Assembly: GCF_004000765.1 (NCBI RefSeq)
Contig: NZ_BILW01000004.1
Location: 248,001-312,000, forward strand
Origin: Paenibacillus chondroitinus NBRC 15376
GTDB taxonomy: Bacteria > Bacillota > Bacilli > Paenibacillales > NBRC-103111
Direction: 5' to 3'
Length of the DNA: 64,000 nucleotides
Position 1 is the first letter of the stretch, and each line of letters begins with the position of its first letter. Below the pieces are notes generated by a model. The model searched no databases. It had not been told where the DNA came from and saw only the letters and a list, made by a program, of their open reading frames with translations. A program made the translations under genes and the position numbers. Shown one piece after another: positions 16,889 through 25,196 of the stretch.

Positions 16889-17212
16889 TTATCTTTTGTC
16901 AACCAAGCCCATACCCGCATTGTAAATCTGATTATTACTCTTCAGTATATAGGATTTATTTCCTTCAGAAAAGTCAATTTTCATATTAGCTTCATAAAAA
17001 ATTTCATCCTTGCTGTTATAGATCAGCTTAAAAGCATTGGTTTCGGCAGTTAAATCCTGTTGACTTTCTTCTGAAACCAGCCAGAGCGTCGGCACTCCGT
17101 TAACGGAACAACCGCATCCTTCTGTATCGAAAACAAGCTTCAACTGGGCGTCACCTTGGCCCATATATGGGGTTAATCGCTCAATCGCTGAATCGGTAAA
17201 TGTAATTTTCAT
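16889..17212 (-). CDS. HesB/IscA-like iron-sulfur cluster biosynthesis protein
   Basis: The chosen ATG 17212 follows GAGGAGATAACATCC and gives 107 residues starting MKITFTDSAIERL. The central DTEGCGCSVNGVP holds the Cys-x-Cys of the YqkB-type HesB-like subfamily, which lacks the full three-cysteine set of classical A-type carriers. A role in Fe-S assembly is family-level inference. It reads in the same direction as the carbonic anhydrase gene, about 50 bases upstream of it, and may be co-transcribed. Confidence 0.8.
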   Translation of the reverse strand: MKITFTDSAIERLTPYMGQGDAQLKLVFDTEGCGCSVNGVPTLWLVSEESQQDLTAETNAFKLIYNSKDEIFYEANMKIDFSEGNKSYILKSNNQIYNAGMGLVDKR

Positions 17213-17366
17213 GGATGTTATCTCCTCACTATGTTGTTTGACAATGAATTTAACTCGCATTAAAAATAATGGCTAGTCATTATTTTACCACAAGTTCAAT
17301 AAATTTGATTCTGGGGAAGGGACGAAGTATGATGAAAATAGAAATTGATGGGAGGAGATTTGAAGC

Positions 17367-18887
17367 ATGAGTGTGCAAACTGCCACAGCCAAGCTGGAAT
17401 CGTTCAAAGCCTATGTTCGTAAAATGAAGCAGTACGAGGAGGCCATTGCCCTAATTTATTGGGATATGCGGACTGGTGCCCCGAAAAAGGGGATTGGAAC
17501 ACGCTCTGAAGTAGTTGGAGAGCTCTCCACCGAAGTATTCCGGATGTCCACTTCCGATGAAATGGGCGAATATGTTGCTTTTTTCACGCAGCCTGCTGAG
17601 CTTGAACAGCTCGATGCCATTTCGAGAAAAATGGTTGAAGAGTGTAAAAAAGAATATGACCGCTCCAAAAAGATACCTGCCGAGAAATATCAAGCCTATG
17701 TCGTGCTGACATCGCAAGCTGAATCCGCTTGGGAAGATGCCAAGCACAATTCCGATTGGGATTCGTTCCAGCCGTATTTGGAGAAAATTGTGGCGACAAC
17801 CCAAGAGTTTATTGAACTATGGGGATATGAAGGCCATAAATATAACACGCTCCTCGATATGTACGAACCTGGCATGACGGTTGAGAAGCTGGATGAGGTC
17901 TTCGGGGCTTTGCGCGAGAAAGCAGTTCCTTTGCTGCAGCGTATCCAAGCGTCTCCGAATCAACCGGATCGCTCTTTCCTGGATCAACAATTCGAGATTA
18001 GCAAACAGAAACAATTTTCCCTATCGATTTTGAAGCAAATGCAGTACGATTTCGAAGCTGGCCGATTGGACGAAACGGTGCATCCGTTCGCGACGGCGCT
18101 GAATCCAGGAGATGTGCGGATTACAACGCGCTATTTGCCTAACGATATCACTTCCGCATTATTCGGAACGATTCATGAAGGCGGACATGCGCTGTATGAG
18201 CAGAACATTTCCGACGATTTGGTAGGCACTAACCTGTGCACCGGAACCTCCATGGGCATTCACGAATCACAGTCCCGTTTCTGGGAAAATGTGATTGGCC
18301 GCAGCAAAGCGTTCTGGAATAGATATTATGGTGAATTGCAAACGACGTTTTCTCCACAGATCGATCAAGTGGATGTCGATACGTTTTATAAGGCGATTAA
18401 CCACATTGAACCATCCCTGATCCGTATTGAAGCGGATGAACTGACGTACAACTTACATATCATGATTCGTTATGAGCTGGAAAAAGGGCTGTTTAACGGA
18501 ACCATCGCAGTAGCGGATTTGCCTGCGGCCTGGAATGCCAAATATGAAGAGTATTTGGGTGTAACGCCGGCAAATGATGGCGAGGGCGTACTGCAAGACG
18601 TGCACTGGTCAGGGGGAGCGTTCGGGTATTTCCCATCCTACGCGCTCGGCAACATGTATGCCGCACAATTTACCCAAACCTTACGTAAAGAGCTGCCGGC
18701 TTTCGAAAGCCTGATCGCCGAAGGCAATCTGGCGCCGATTAAGGAATGGCTCACAGAGAAAGTATATAAGCATGGAAAACTGCTGACGCCAAATGAAATT
18801 ATTCGCCAAGTAACGGGTGAAGAGTTGAACCCTGAGTATTTGGTTCAGTATTTGGAAGAAAAGTATAAGTCGGTATACGGCATATAA
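17367..18887 (+). CDS. Carboxypeptidase Taq-family metalloprotease (M32)
   Basis: The 506-residue protein has the M32 zinc motif HEGGH at residues 270-274 within GTIHEGGHALYEQ, the following GTSMGIHESQSRFWEN with the distal Glu ligand, and IRIEADELTYNLHI typical of the family. It removes C-terminal residues from peptides in the cytoplasm. Length equals the family norm. A GGGAGGAG site precedes ATG 17367. A long-loop terminator follows, so it is a single-gene unit. Confidence 0.95.
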   Translation: MSVQTATAKLESFKAYVRKMKQYEEAIALIYWDMRTGAPKKGIGTRSEVVGELSTEVFRMSTSDEMGEYVAFFTQPAELEQLDAISRKMVEECKKEYDRSKKIPAEKYQAYVVLTSQAESAWEDAKHNSDWDSFQPYLEKIVATTQEFIELWGYEGHKYNTLLDMYEPGMTVEKLDEVFGALREKAVPLLQRIQASPNQPDRSFLDQQFEISKQKQFSLSILKQMQYDFEAGRLDETVHPFATALNPGDVRITTRYLPNDITSALFGTIHEGGHALYEQNISDDLVGTNLCTGTSMGIHESQSRFWENVIGRSKAFWNRYYGELQTTFSPQIDQVDVDTFYKAINHIEPSLIRIEADELTYNLHIMIRYELEKGLFNGTIAVADLPAAWNAKYEEYLGVTPANDGEGVLQDVHWSGGAFGYFPSYALGNMYAAQFTQTLRKELPAFESLIAEGNLAPIKEWLTEKVYKHGKLLTPNEIIRQVTGEELNPEYLVQYLEEKYKSVYGI

Positions 18888-18898
18888 AATCATAAAAG

Positions 18899-18942
18899 CA
18901 GCATCCTTCGGCAGTGACAACTGTCTTGGGATGCTGTTTTTT
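18899..18942 (+). terminator. Terminator of the M32 carboxypeptidase gene
   Basis: CAGCATCC (18899-18906) pairs with GGATGCTG (18929-18936), with inner CAGT/ACTG pairing, followed by six T. Confidence 0.75.
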
Positions 18943-19035
18943 GTGCTGCAACAAACAATTTAGCCAAAAGTTGCCATTAACCGTCTTCTGGGCTCCTGCA
19001 TAGGATAGATTACTACTTTAGCGGAGGGACGTCGT

Positions 19036-20049
19036 ATGAAGATTCGGAAAAAATGGGGAGTGGCTTTATCCGTGGTCTTGCTGCTCAGCAGCATCGTTTC
19101 GGCTTGCGGAACGAAAAGCACGGAAACAACCAAGGTTCGCATTGGTGAGGTAACGCGATCTTTATTTTATGCACCACAGTATGTGGCGCTGTCACAGGGC
19201 TTTTTCAAGGATGAAGGCCTTGATGTAGAGCTTACAACAACACCTGGCGGCGACAAAACCATGACGGCTTTGCTCTCGAATGCCATCGATGTGGCGCTGG
19301 TTGGCTCGGAAACGTCCATTTATGTGTCGCAGCAAGGTTCAGATGATCCTGTTATTAATTTTGCACAATTAACGCAAACGGACGGAACTTTCCTCGTGGC
19401 TCGCAAGAAAGTGGATCAATTTGATTGGAATTCACTCAAAGGATCTGTATTCCTCGGCCAAAGAAAAGGCGGAATGCCACAGATGGCAGGGGAGTTCACG
19501 CTCAAGAAGCACAACATCGACCCTCAGAAAGATCTGCAGTTGATTCAAAACATCGATTTTGCGAACATCGCTTCGGCGTATTCGTCGGGAACCGGGGAAT
19601 ATGTGCAGTTGTTTGAACCACAGGCATCGATTGTTGAGAAAGAAGGAAAAGGATTCGTGCTGGCTTCCTTTGGCGTCGAGAGCGGTCACCTGCCATACAC
19701 GGTATTCATGACGAAACAAAGCTTCATCAAGCAAAATCCGGGTACGGTTCAAAAGTTCACAAATGCTATCCAACGTGCACAGCTATGGGTTGCAGCGAAA
19801 AGTGTAGATGAAATCACGAATGCCGTTTTGCCTTATTTTAAAGATATCGATGTTGAAATCGTAAAAAGTGTTGTTAAACGTTACAAAGATCAAGGTTCGT
19901 TTGCCACAGACGGAATCGTCGATGAGCAGGAATGGAACAATTTGCTCGATGTCATGACTTCTGCAGGTGAGTTGAAGGAGAAAGTGGCTTGGAAAACGCT
20001 GGTGAACAACACATTTGCTGAGAAAGCCAAATCGACTGTAAAACCTTAA
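19036..20049 (+). CDS. ABC substrate-binding lipoprotein (SsuA/NMT1-like)
   Basis: The 337-residue product has a lipoprotein signal ending SSIVSAC (Cys about residue 24), then VRIGEVTRSLFYAPQYVALSQGFF, the classic start of the SsuA/TauA/ThiY binding-protein fold, and GGDKTMTALLSNAIDVALVG forming the ligand-pocket loop. It would capture substrate outside the membrane and deliver it to the permease encoded two genes downstream. Aliphatic sulfonates, taurine, nitrate or pyrimidine precursors are all carried by this fold; the sequence does not decide. No riboswitch or pathway gene nearby helps. Confidence 0.85.
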   Translation: MKIRKKWGVALSVVLLLSSIVSACGTKSTETTKVRIGEVTRSLFYAPQYVALSQGFFKDEGLDVELTTTPGGDKTMTALLSNAIDVALVGSETSIYVSQQGSDDPVINFAQLTQTDGTFLVARKKVDQFDWNSLKGSVFLGQRKGGMPQMAGEFTLKKHNIDPQKDLQLIQNIDFANIASAYSSGTGEYVQLFEPQASIVEKEGKGFVLASFGVESGHLPYTVFMTKQSFIKQNPGTVQKFTNAIQRAQLWVAAKSVDEITNAVLPYFKDIDVEIVKSVVKRYKDQGSFATDGIVDEQEWNNLLDVMTSAGELKEKVAWKTLVNNTFAEKAKSTVKP

Positions 20050-20093
20050 GAAGAACGTGGGAAGGCAATGAAGGGCGAGAGGGGGGTACGAAC

Positions 20094-20864
20094 ATGGATT
20101 CAGCTGTGACGGTTCAAAATGTAACTCAAGTTTACGTGACCGAAGAGAGGGCGACACTTGCTGTGCAAGGGATCGATTTTGCGGTAGCGCACGGCGAATT
20201 TGTAAGTCTCATCGGACCAAGCGGCTGTGGGAAGACGACTCTCTTGTCGATCATTGCCGGTCTGATTCGGCCGACCGTAGGCACCGTGACGGTTGCTGGG
20301 AACGCAGTGAACGGTCCATCGACAAGGGTTGGTTACATGCTGCAGCAGGATTATCTGTTCCCTTGGCGGACGATTGAAGATAATGCCTGCATGGGATTAG
20401 AGGTTGCAGGGGTTTTGACCAAAGAAAAGAAGCAAAACGTGCTTCACTTGCTGGAAGAGATGGGGCTGTACAGCTTCAAGGATTATTATCCTTCTCAGCT
20501 TTCCGGGGGTATGCGCCAACGAGTCGCTTTGGTCCGCACACTTGCTACCGAGCCCGAGCTGCTGCTGTTGGATGAACCGTTTTCTGCACTCGACTACCAG
20601 ACGAAGCTTCAGCTGGAAGATTTGGTGGTGGAAACGCTGCAAGCCAAGAAGAAAACAGCGCTCCTTGTAACGCATGACATTTCTGAGGCCATTGCGATGA
20701 GTGACCGCATTATTGTCCTGGATCCTAACCCAGGGCGGATACGGCAAGAATTCCGTATTCCAGATGAAATTCGCACAACAGTGCCTTTTGAAGCAAGAGA
20801 ATTGCCAGGGTTCCATGCACTCTTTCGATTGATTTGGCAGGAGTTTGGAGGGCATGAAGCATGA
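20094..20864 (+). CDS. ABC importer ATP-binding protein (SsuB/TauB-like)
   Basis: The 256-residue ATPase shows Walker [11 protein letters not shown]-loop [13 protein letters not shown], signature [15 protein letters not shown], Walker [17 protein letters not shown] and switch [23 protein letters not shown] and FPWRTI are typical of the SsuB/TauB/NrtD group. Its stop overlaps the permease start (ATGATG over TGA), giving translational coupling. It sits 44 bases after the binding-protein gene in one operon. Confidence 0.93.
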   Translation: MDSAVTVQNVTQVYVTEERATLAVQGIDFAVAHGEFVSLIGPSGCGKTTLLSIIAGLIRPTVGTVTVAGNAVNGPSTRVGYMLQQDYLFPWRTIEDNACMGLEVAGVLTKEKKQNVLHLLEEMGLYSFKDYYPSQLSGGMRQRVALVRTLATEPELLLLDEPFSALDYQTKLQLEDLVVETLQAKKKTALLVTHDISEAIAMSDRIIVLDPNPGRIRQEFRIPDEIRTTVPFEARELPGFHALFRLIWQEFGGHEA

Positions 20865-21703
20865 TGGAAAATCAACGCCAATCGGCTAAACATATAGCAA
20901 CTGAAGATTCACTTACCAAACAGGTTCATGAGCGGTTCGCTCAAGCAAAAAAGAGGGAAACGAAGCAGGTAAGGCTTGTTCAACTCATCATTTTACTTGT
21001 GTTTTTTGCTCTATGGGAAGTCGCGGCCCGCTTAAAATGGATTGATGTTCTCCTGTTCAGTTATCCAACGAAGGTATTTAAGCTGCTCTGGGATAAACTG
21101 CTGGACGGAAGCCTGCTTCCTCATGTGGGTGTCACGGTTGTCGAGACAATCATAGGTTTTGTGCTGGGCACATTATTTGGCACTGCATTGGCTGTCGTCA
21201 TTTGGTGGTCACCGTTTCTTTCCAGGGTGCTTGACCCTTATATTGTCGTTTTAAATAGTATGCCGAAGGTTGCATTAGGGCCTCTTTTTATCGTTGGGTT
21301 GGGTCCAGGATTGCTCTCAATCATTGCGACGACCCTTTCGATTACTGTCATTATAACTACTCTTGTTGTTTATGGCAGCTTCAAAGAGGTTGATCAGAAT
21401 TACGTGAAAGTAGTGTCCTTATTCGGGGGTACGAAGAGAACCGTATTCCAAAAAGTTATTCTACCCGCATCGTTTCCTGCGATTGTCTCGACTTTGAAAG
21501 TAAATGTAGGCTTAGCGTGGATCGGTGTCATTGTAGGGGAATTTCTAGTCTCTCAAATGGGTCTCGGGTATTTAATCATATACGGCTTTCAAGTTTTTAA
21601 TTTTACATTGGTTATCTCAACGTTGTTCGTTATTGCGATTGTAGCGACTTTCATGTACCAGATCGTATCCAATTTAGAAAAAAGATTGACAAAACATCGG
21701 TAA
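20861..21703 (+). CDS. ABC importer permease (SsuC/TauC-like)
   Basis: The 280-residue protein has a charged N-terminus and about six transmembrane helices. The family-specific coupling region is visible ([30 protein letters not shown], the EAA loop) with [21 protein letters not shown] following. [18 protein letters not shown] matches the BPD_transp_1 proteins for sulfonate, taurine or nitrate. It completes a three-gene import operon with the genes at 19036 and 20094. Confidence 0.92.
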   Translation: MMENQRQSAKHIATEDSLTKQVHERFAQAKKRETKQVRLVQLIILLVFFALWEVAARLKWIDVLLFSYPTKVFKLLWDKLLDGSLLPHVGVTVVETIIGFVLGTLFGTALAVVIWWSPFLSRVLDPYIVVLNSMPKVALGPLFIVGLGPGLLSIIATTLSITVIITTLVVYGSFKEVDQNYVKVVSLFGGTKRTVFQKVILPASFPAIVSTLKVNVGLAWIGVIVGEFLVSQMGLGYLIIYGFQVFNFTLVISTLFVIAIVATFMYQIVSNLEKRLTKHR

Positions 21704-21772
21704 TACTTGCCACCTTGCAATCAAAATGAAATAATGGAGCCCATAGTACAACCAGTAAAGAGGTGAAAAGCT

Positions 21773-22732
21773 ATGGGCTTTCGCGTGCTCAAAACGGCCA
21801 TTGCGGTGGGGGTAGCGATGTATCTTGCTCATCTATTCGGGATCAAAACGCCGGCCGCCGCAGGGCTGTTAGCTATTCTCGGAATAGAAGTAACGAAGAA
21901 AAAAGGAATAGAAAGCTCATTGCACCGCATAGCTTCCTCTATGCTCGCACTGTTGATGGGCAGCCTGTTATTCAGGTTCTTGGGTTTTCATATTTGGGTC
22001 GTTGTTTTATTCATTTTGTTCGTATTCCCGGTACTGCATCGCATGCGGATTTCAGAGGGAGCCGTGACCGGAGCTGTTGTTTTGCTTCATCTTTATGCGT
22101 ATGAGGATGATAGCTGGGCAGCCATATGGAACGAAATCATTTTACTTCTTATCGGATTAGGCGTTGCTACACTTATCAATATTGCTTACATGCCAAAGGC
22201 GGATAAAGCAATGGCGGACCAGAAAAGAAGAGTAGAGGACTTATTTTCAATCATTTTTATGAATATGGCCAAGCATCTGCGGGATAATTCCATCGTTTGG
22301 GATGGGAAAGAACTTCTTGAGGTCAGCGAACAAATTGATCTGGGTGCCGCCCTTGCCAAACGCTCGTTAGATAATACGCTTCTATTCGGAGGAGAACCCT
22401 ACTGGCGGGTTTATTTCTATATGAGGGGTGAGCAGCTGGAATCGGTGAATCGGATGCTCGTTCTGGTCGCGCAGGTGTATCAGGCTTTACCGCAAGGAGA
22501 ACTGCTCGCAAAGATTCTTGAAGATATTAGCCAATCTGTGAAGGAAGACTATTATACAGGCGAAGCGGAGAAAGAATTGCAAGAGCTGGATGCCCGTTAT
22601 AAGCAGATGAGCCTGCCGGAAAGCCGCGAGGAATTCGAGGTCCGATCCGCGATTTTACTGCTAAACAGAGAGCTGAAGATCTATTTATCGATTGCCAAAA
22701 AGCAAAAAAAACACCGCGCGGGGGCGGGTTGA
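21773..22732 (+). CDS. Aromatic acid exporter family protein (DUF939-like)
   Basis: The 319-residue protein has an N-terminal block of about four transmembrane helices (residues 10-130) containing AVGVAMYLAHLFGIKTPAAAGLLAILG, the opening seen in ArAE_1/DUF939 membrane proteins, and a C-terminal cytoplasmic helical part of about 180 residues rich in Glu and Lys. Related proteins export aromatic or organic acids or are uncharacterised. An AGAGGTGAAAAG site precedes the ATG. It stands alone between the importer operon and cotE. Confidence 0.8.
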   Translation: MGFRVLKTAIAVGVAMYLAHLFGIKTPAAAGLLAILGIEVTKKKGIESSLHRIASSMLALLMGSLLFRFLGFHIWVVVLFILFVFPVLHRMRISEGAVTGAVVLLHLYAYEDDSWAAIWNEIILLLIGLGVATLINIAYMPKADKAMADQKRRVEDLFSIIFMNMAKHLRDNSIVWDGKELLEVSEQIDLGAALAKRSLDNTLLFGGEPYWRVYFYMRGEQLESVNRMLVLVAQVYQALPQGELLAKILEDISQSVKEDYYTGEAEKELQELDARYKQMSLPESREEFEVRSAILLLNRELKIYLSIAKKQKKHRAGAG

Positions 22733-22783
22733 CTCTAACAGATATTCCTATTTTTAAACAGCAAAAATAATATAAAATAATTG

Positions 22784-22812
22784 TCACTCTAGACTACTGT
22801 CCTGCATACACT
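22784..22812 (+). promoter_or_regulatory. Candidate sigma-E promoter of cotE
   Basis: CATACACT at 22805-22812 agrees with the sigma-E -10 consensus (CATACANT), preceded at the right distance by TCACTCT as a weak -35. B. subtilis cotE is transcribed in the mother cell, partly by sigma-E, which fits. Confidence 0.45.
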
Positions 22813-22846
22813 TGTAATGAATGATTGTATGGAGGAGGTTGAAAGG

Positions 22847-23413
22847 ATGTCATTAGATAAAGATTTGCAAAGCAGAGAGATCATTACTAAAGCTGTCTGC
22901 GGTAAAGGTCGCAAATTTTCACATGTAAGTCATACCGTGACTCCGCCCTTTTCTCCGACCAGTATATTGGGCGCTTGGATTATTAATAACCAATTCGAGG
23001 CGATCCAATCTGGAGAGGGCGTAGAGGTAGTTGGTACTTATGATATCAACATCTGGTATTCTTACGATCGCAACACGAAAACAGACGTAGCAAAAGAAAC
23101 CGTTTCTTATGTAGAAGTCGTCGGACTAAGCTATCTGGACAAAAAACATAAGCCAACGACAGCTGAAGTATCCGCTGTCGCAACGCAAGAGCCAAACTGT
23201 GTGGAAGCCAGTATTGCTACAAGCGGCGACAGCGTAGTGATTCGGGTTGAGCGCGAGTTCCAAGTCGAGCTCACTGCCGAAACGAAAGTGTTTGTCATTG
23301 TGAGCCCGTATGGTCCGGGAGATTTCGATGACAAACATGTGGACTTCGATGATAGCGGCGATGGAGATTTCGAGGATCTCGATGCCGAACTTCTTGAAGA
23401 TGATCTGGATTAA
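22847..23413 (+). CDS. cotE: Spore coat morphogenetic protein CotE
   Basis: The start is ATG 22847, behind GGAGGAGGTTGAAAGG; an in-frame ATG at 22817 precedes the ribosome site. The 188-residue product begins MSLDKDLQSREIITKAVCGKG and continues with FSHVSHTVTPPFSPTSILGAWIINN, both hallmarks of CotE, and ends in an acidic tail rich in Asp and Glu from about residue 160. CotE directs assembly of the outer spore coat on the forespore surface. It marks the organism as an endospore former. A double hairpin and terminator follow. Confidence 0.96.
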   Translation: MSLDKDLQSREIITKAVCGKGRKFSHVSHTVTPPFSPTSILGAWIINNQFEAIQSGEGVEVVGTYDINIWYSYDRNTKTDVAKETVSYVEVVGLSYLDKKHKPTTAEVSAVATQEPNCVEASIATSGDSVVIRVEREFQVELTAETKVFVIVSPYGPGDFDDKHVDFDDSGDGDFEDLDAELLEDDLD

Positions 23414-23455
23414 TGAACCCTATACGCCAGTGTATGCTGGCGTAGCAGGTTCGGC

Positions 23456-23479
23456 AGAGGGCATTTGCCCTCTTTTTTG
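23456..23479 (+). terminator. Terminator of cotE
   Basis: AGAGGGC, loop ATTT and GCCCTCT form a seven-pair stem followed by a T-run. A preceding hairpin (ACGCCAG/CTGGCGT near 23424-23443) strengthens it. Confidence 0.8.
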
Positions 23480-23521
23480 TTTTATTGACATATTTGGGCT
23501 ACACAAGAAGGGGCAATCTCG

Positions 23522-24991
23522 ATGGAATCATTTTTACTGCACGCACAGGAGAAAGAAGCACTGGAGCTGGCTGATCTTATTCAAATTCCGAGCGGTACGA
23601 AACTTCCGGATGATTGGCAGGGACGGACCATCATTCATTGGGGAGCCGCTCATGATGAATGGCCACAGAAACAGGCGCTGCAGCCAATTCGAGCGATTCT
23701 AAGAGCGAAGGCAAGCGCTAAGCGTGACGAGCAGCTGGCCATGCATGGGTTGAAGACCATAGCTTCACTGAAGAAACGCGGTTTGATGAAGGATGCCCCG
23801 CTGACGTTCACCCACAAATATAAAGTGGCTGTCTTTCACTTACAAACGCTTATTGTTTACGAGAAAAAAGAAACACTGCTGCTGTCTGAGAAAACGCTGT
23901 TTAACCAGCGGCAAGCAAACGCAAGCTCCGCCTACATAGAAGTCCTGCCGGATCGAGCCAGCTTTCATGTGCGCCGAGCAAGCCGTGAGGCGGTAAAAGC
24001 CATATATGCGCTAGGACTGGATTATGGATTGGTTACAATCGGAGTTCTGGCCTCCGGGCATACCGTTGTTTTGGATGTAGATCCGGTACCTAAACTCAAT
24101 GACAGGCTCGCGCAGTTGTTCGCACAGGCCATTGACCGGTATGAGCTCGCACTATCGAAGGAAATGCTGCGCAAGGAGCGGGTTATGCTAGGGACCGATC
24201 CCGAGTTCCTGCTCCTGAGCCCGCAAGGCGAAGTCGTCTTCGCCGACCGCTTCCTGACACGGAAAGGCGATGTCGGCTGCGATGCCATCGTGCTCAGCGG
24301 GCAACGCCTGATCCTGCCGCTGGCGGAGCTGCGGCCGCAGCCCAGCGCAGACCCGCGCGAGCTGGCGAGGAACCTGCTGTCTACGATGCAGCTCGCCGCG
24401 CGGTCCATCCCTGACGAGAGCCTGGCGTGGCTCTCAGGCGGCATGCCGGTGGGGGGCTACCCCCTCGGCGGACATATCCACTTCAGCCGCTGCTGGCTGA
24501 ATGCCCATCTTCTGCGCGCGCTCGATAACTACCTCGCGCTGCCTTTGATCTTGATCGAAGGCGACACGACGGGTCAGCGCCGCCCCAGATACGGCTTTCT
24601 CGGCGACTTCCGCAAAAAGTCGCACGGAGGCTTCGAGTACCGCACGCTGCCGAGCTGGATGCATTCGCCTTTGATCACGCGCGGGGTTTTCGCGCTTGCT
24701 GCGCTTATAGCGGATAATTACTGGCTGCTTGCAAGGCAGCCGCTGCAGGATCTGGACATTCAAGCGGCCTATTATAGCGGAGATAAGCAGCGGCTTTACA
24801 GTGTGGTTGCCAAGCTTTGGCAGGATCTAGAGCAGTTGAAGGGTTATGAGGTGCACGCAGCCGTTCTCGACCGCTTCCGCAAGCGAGTTTTATCCATGAA
24901 ACCTTGGGATGAGAGAGAAGACTTTCGCAAAGCTTGGAAAATTGCTCCGTACAACCGTAAAGAAGCAATTGAAGAAGGAATCATGTTATAA
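23522..24991 (+). CDS. Putative amidoligase (COOH-NH2 ligase type 2-like)
   Basis: The 489-residue product has, in its C-terminal half, the residues expected of the phiEco32-type amidoligase branch of the glutamine-synthetase/gamma-glutamyl-cysteine-ligase fold: GTDPEF at 224-229, ELR at 269-271, GGHIHF with H318 and H320, and FEYRTLP with E372 and R374. These would hold ATP, metal and the acyl substrate for forming an amide bond. The first 200 residues are not assigned. AAGGGG precedes the ATG. It lies between cotE and mutS. A role in modifying spore or envelope polymers is inference only. Bases about 24160-24660 are visibly GC-rich. Confidence 0.65.
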   Translation: MESFLLHAQEKEALELADLIQIPSGTKLPDDWQGRTIIHWGAAHDEWPQKQALQPIRAILRAKASAKRDEQLAMHGLKTIASLKKRGLMKDAPLTFTHKYKVAVFHLQTLIVYEKKETLLLSEKTLFNQRQANASSAYIEVLPDRASFHVRRASREAVKAIYALGLDYGLVTIGVLASGHTVVLDVDPVPKLNDRLAQLFAQAIDRYELALSKEMLRKERVMLGTDPEFLLLSPQGEVVFADRFLTRKGDVGCDAIVLSGQRLILPLAELRPQPSADPRELARNLLSTMQLAARSIPDESLAWLSGGMPVGGYPLGGHIHFSRCWLNAHLLRALDNYLALPLILIEGDTTGQRRPRYGFLGDFRKKSHGGFEYRTLPSWMHSPLITRGVFALAALIADNYWLLARQPLQDLDIQAAYYSGDKQRLYSVVAKLWQDLEQLKGYEVHAAVLDRFRKRVLSMKPWDEREDFRKAWKIAPYNRKEAIEEGIML

Positions 24992-25013
24992 TAGATTATC
25001 TATATAAAGATGG

Positions 25014-25112
25014 AAGATTGGCTAACGCTAGAGGCTCGTAGATCCGAATGTGCCCTGTCCAACCGGCAGGCTGTTTTCGGGCGAGCGGGCCTTTAGCGGT
25101 TACTGCTTTTTA
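25014..25112 (+). ncRNA. Structured RNA candidate upstream of mutS
   Basis: Four nested helices can be drawn: TAACGCTA (25023-25030) with TAGCGGTTA (25094-25102), GCTCG (25034-25038) with CGAGC (25082-25086), CCGAA (25044-25048) with TTCGG (25076-25080), and GCCCTG (25052-25057) with CAGGC (25067-25071). A T-rich end follows (GCTTTTTAATATTTTG). It does not match any riboswitch class I can recall. It could be a mutS leader, a small RNA, or an elaborate terminator of the upstream gene. Confidence 0.45.
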
Positions 25113-25196
25113 ATATTTTGCCTGTCTATGAAAAGGAAAATTGTAGTTTCATAGTGTTTGATTAATGAATAACGTGATTGGTTGGAGGAACGCAAG

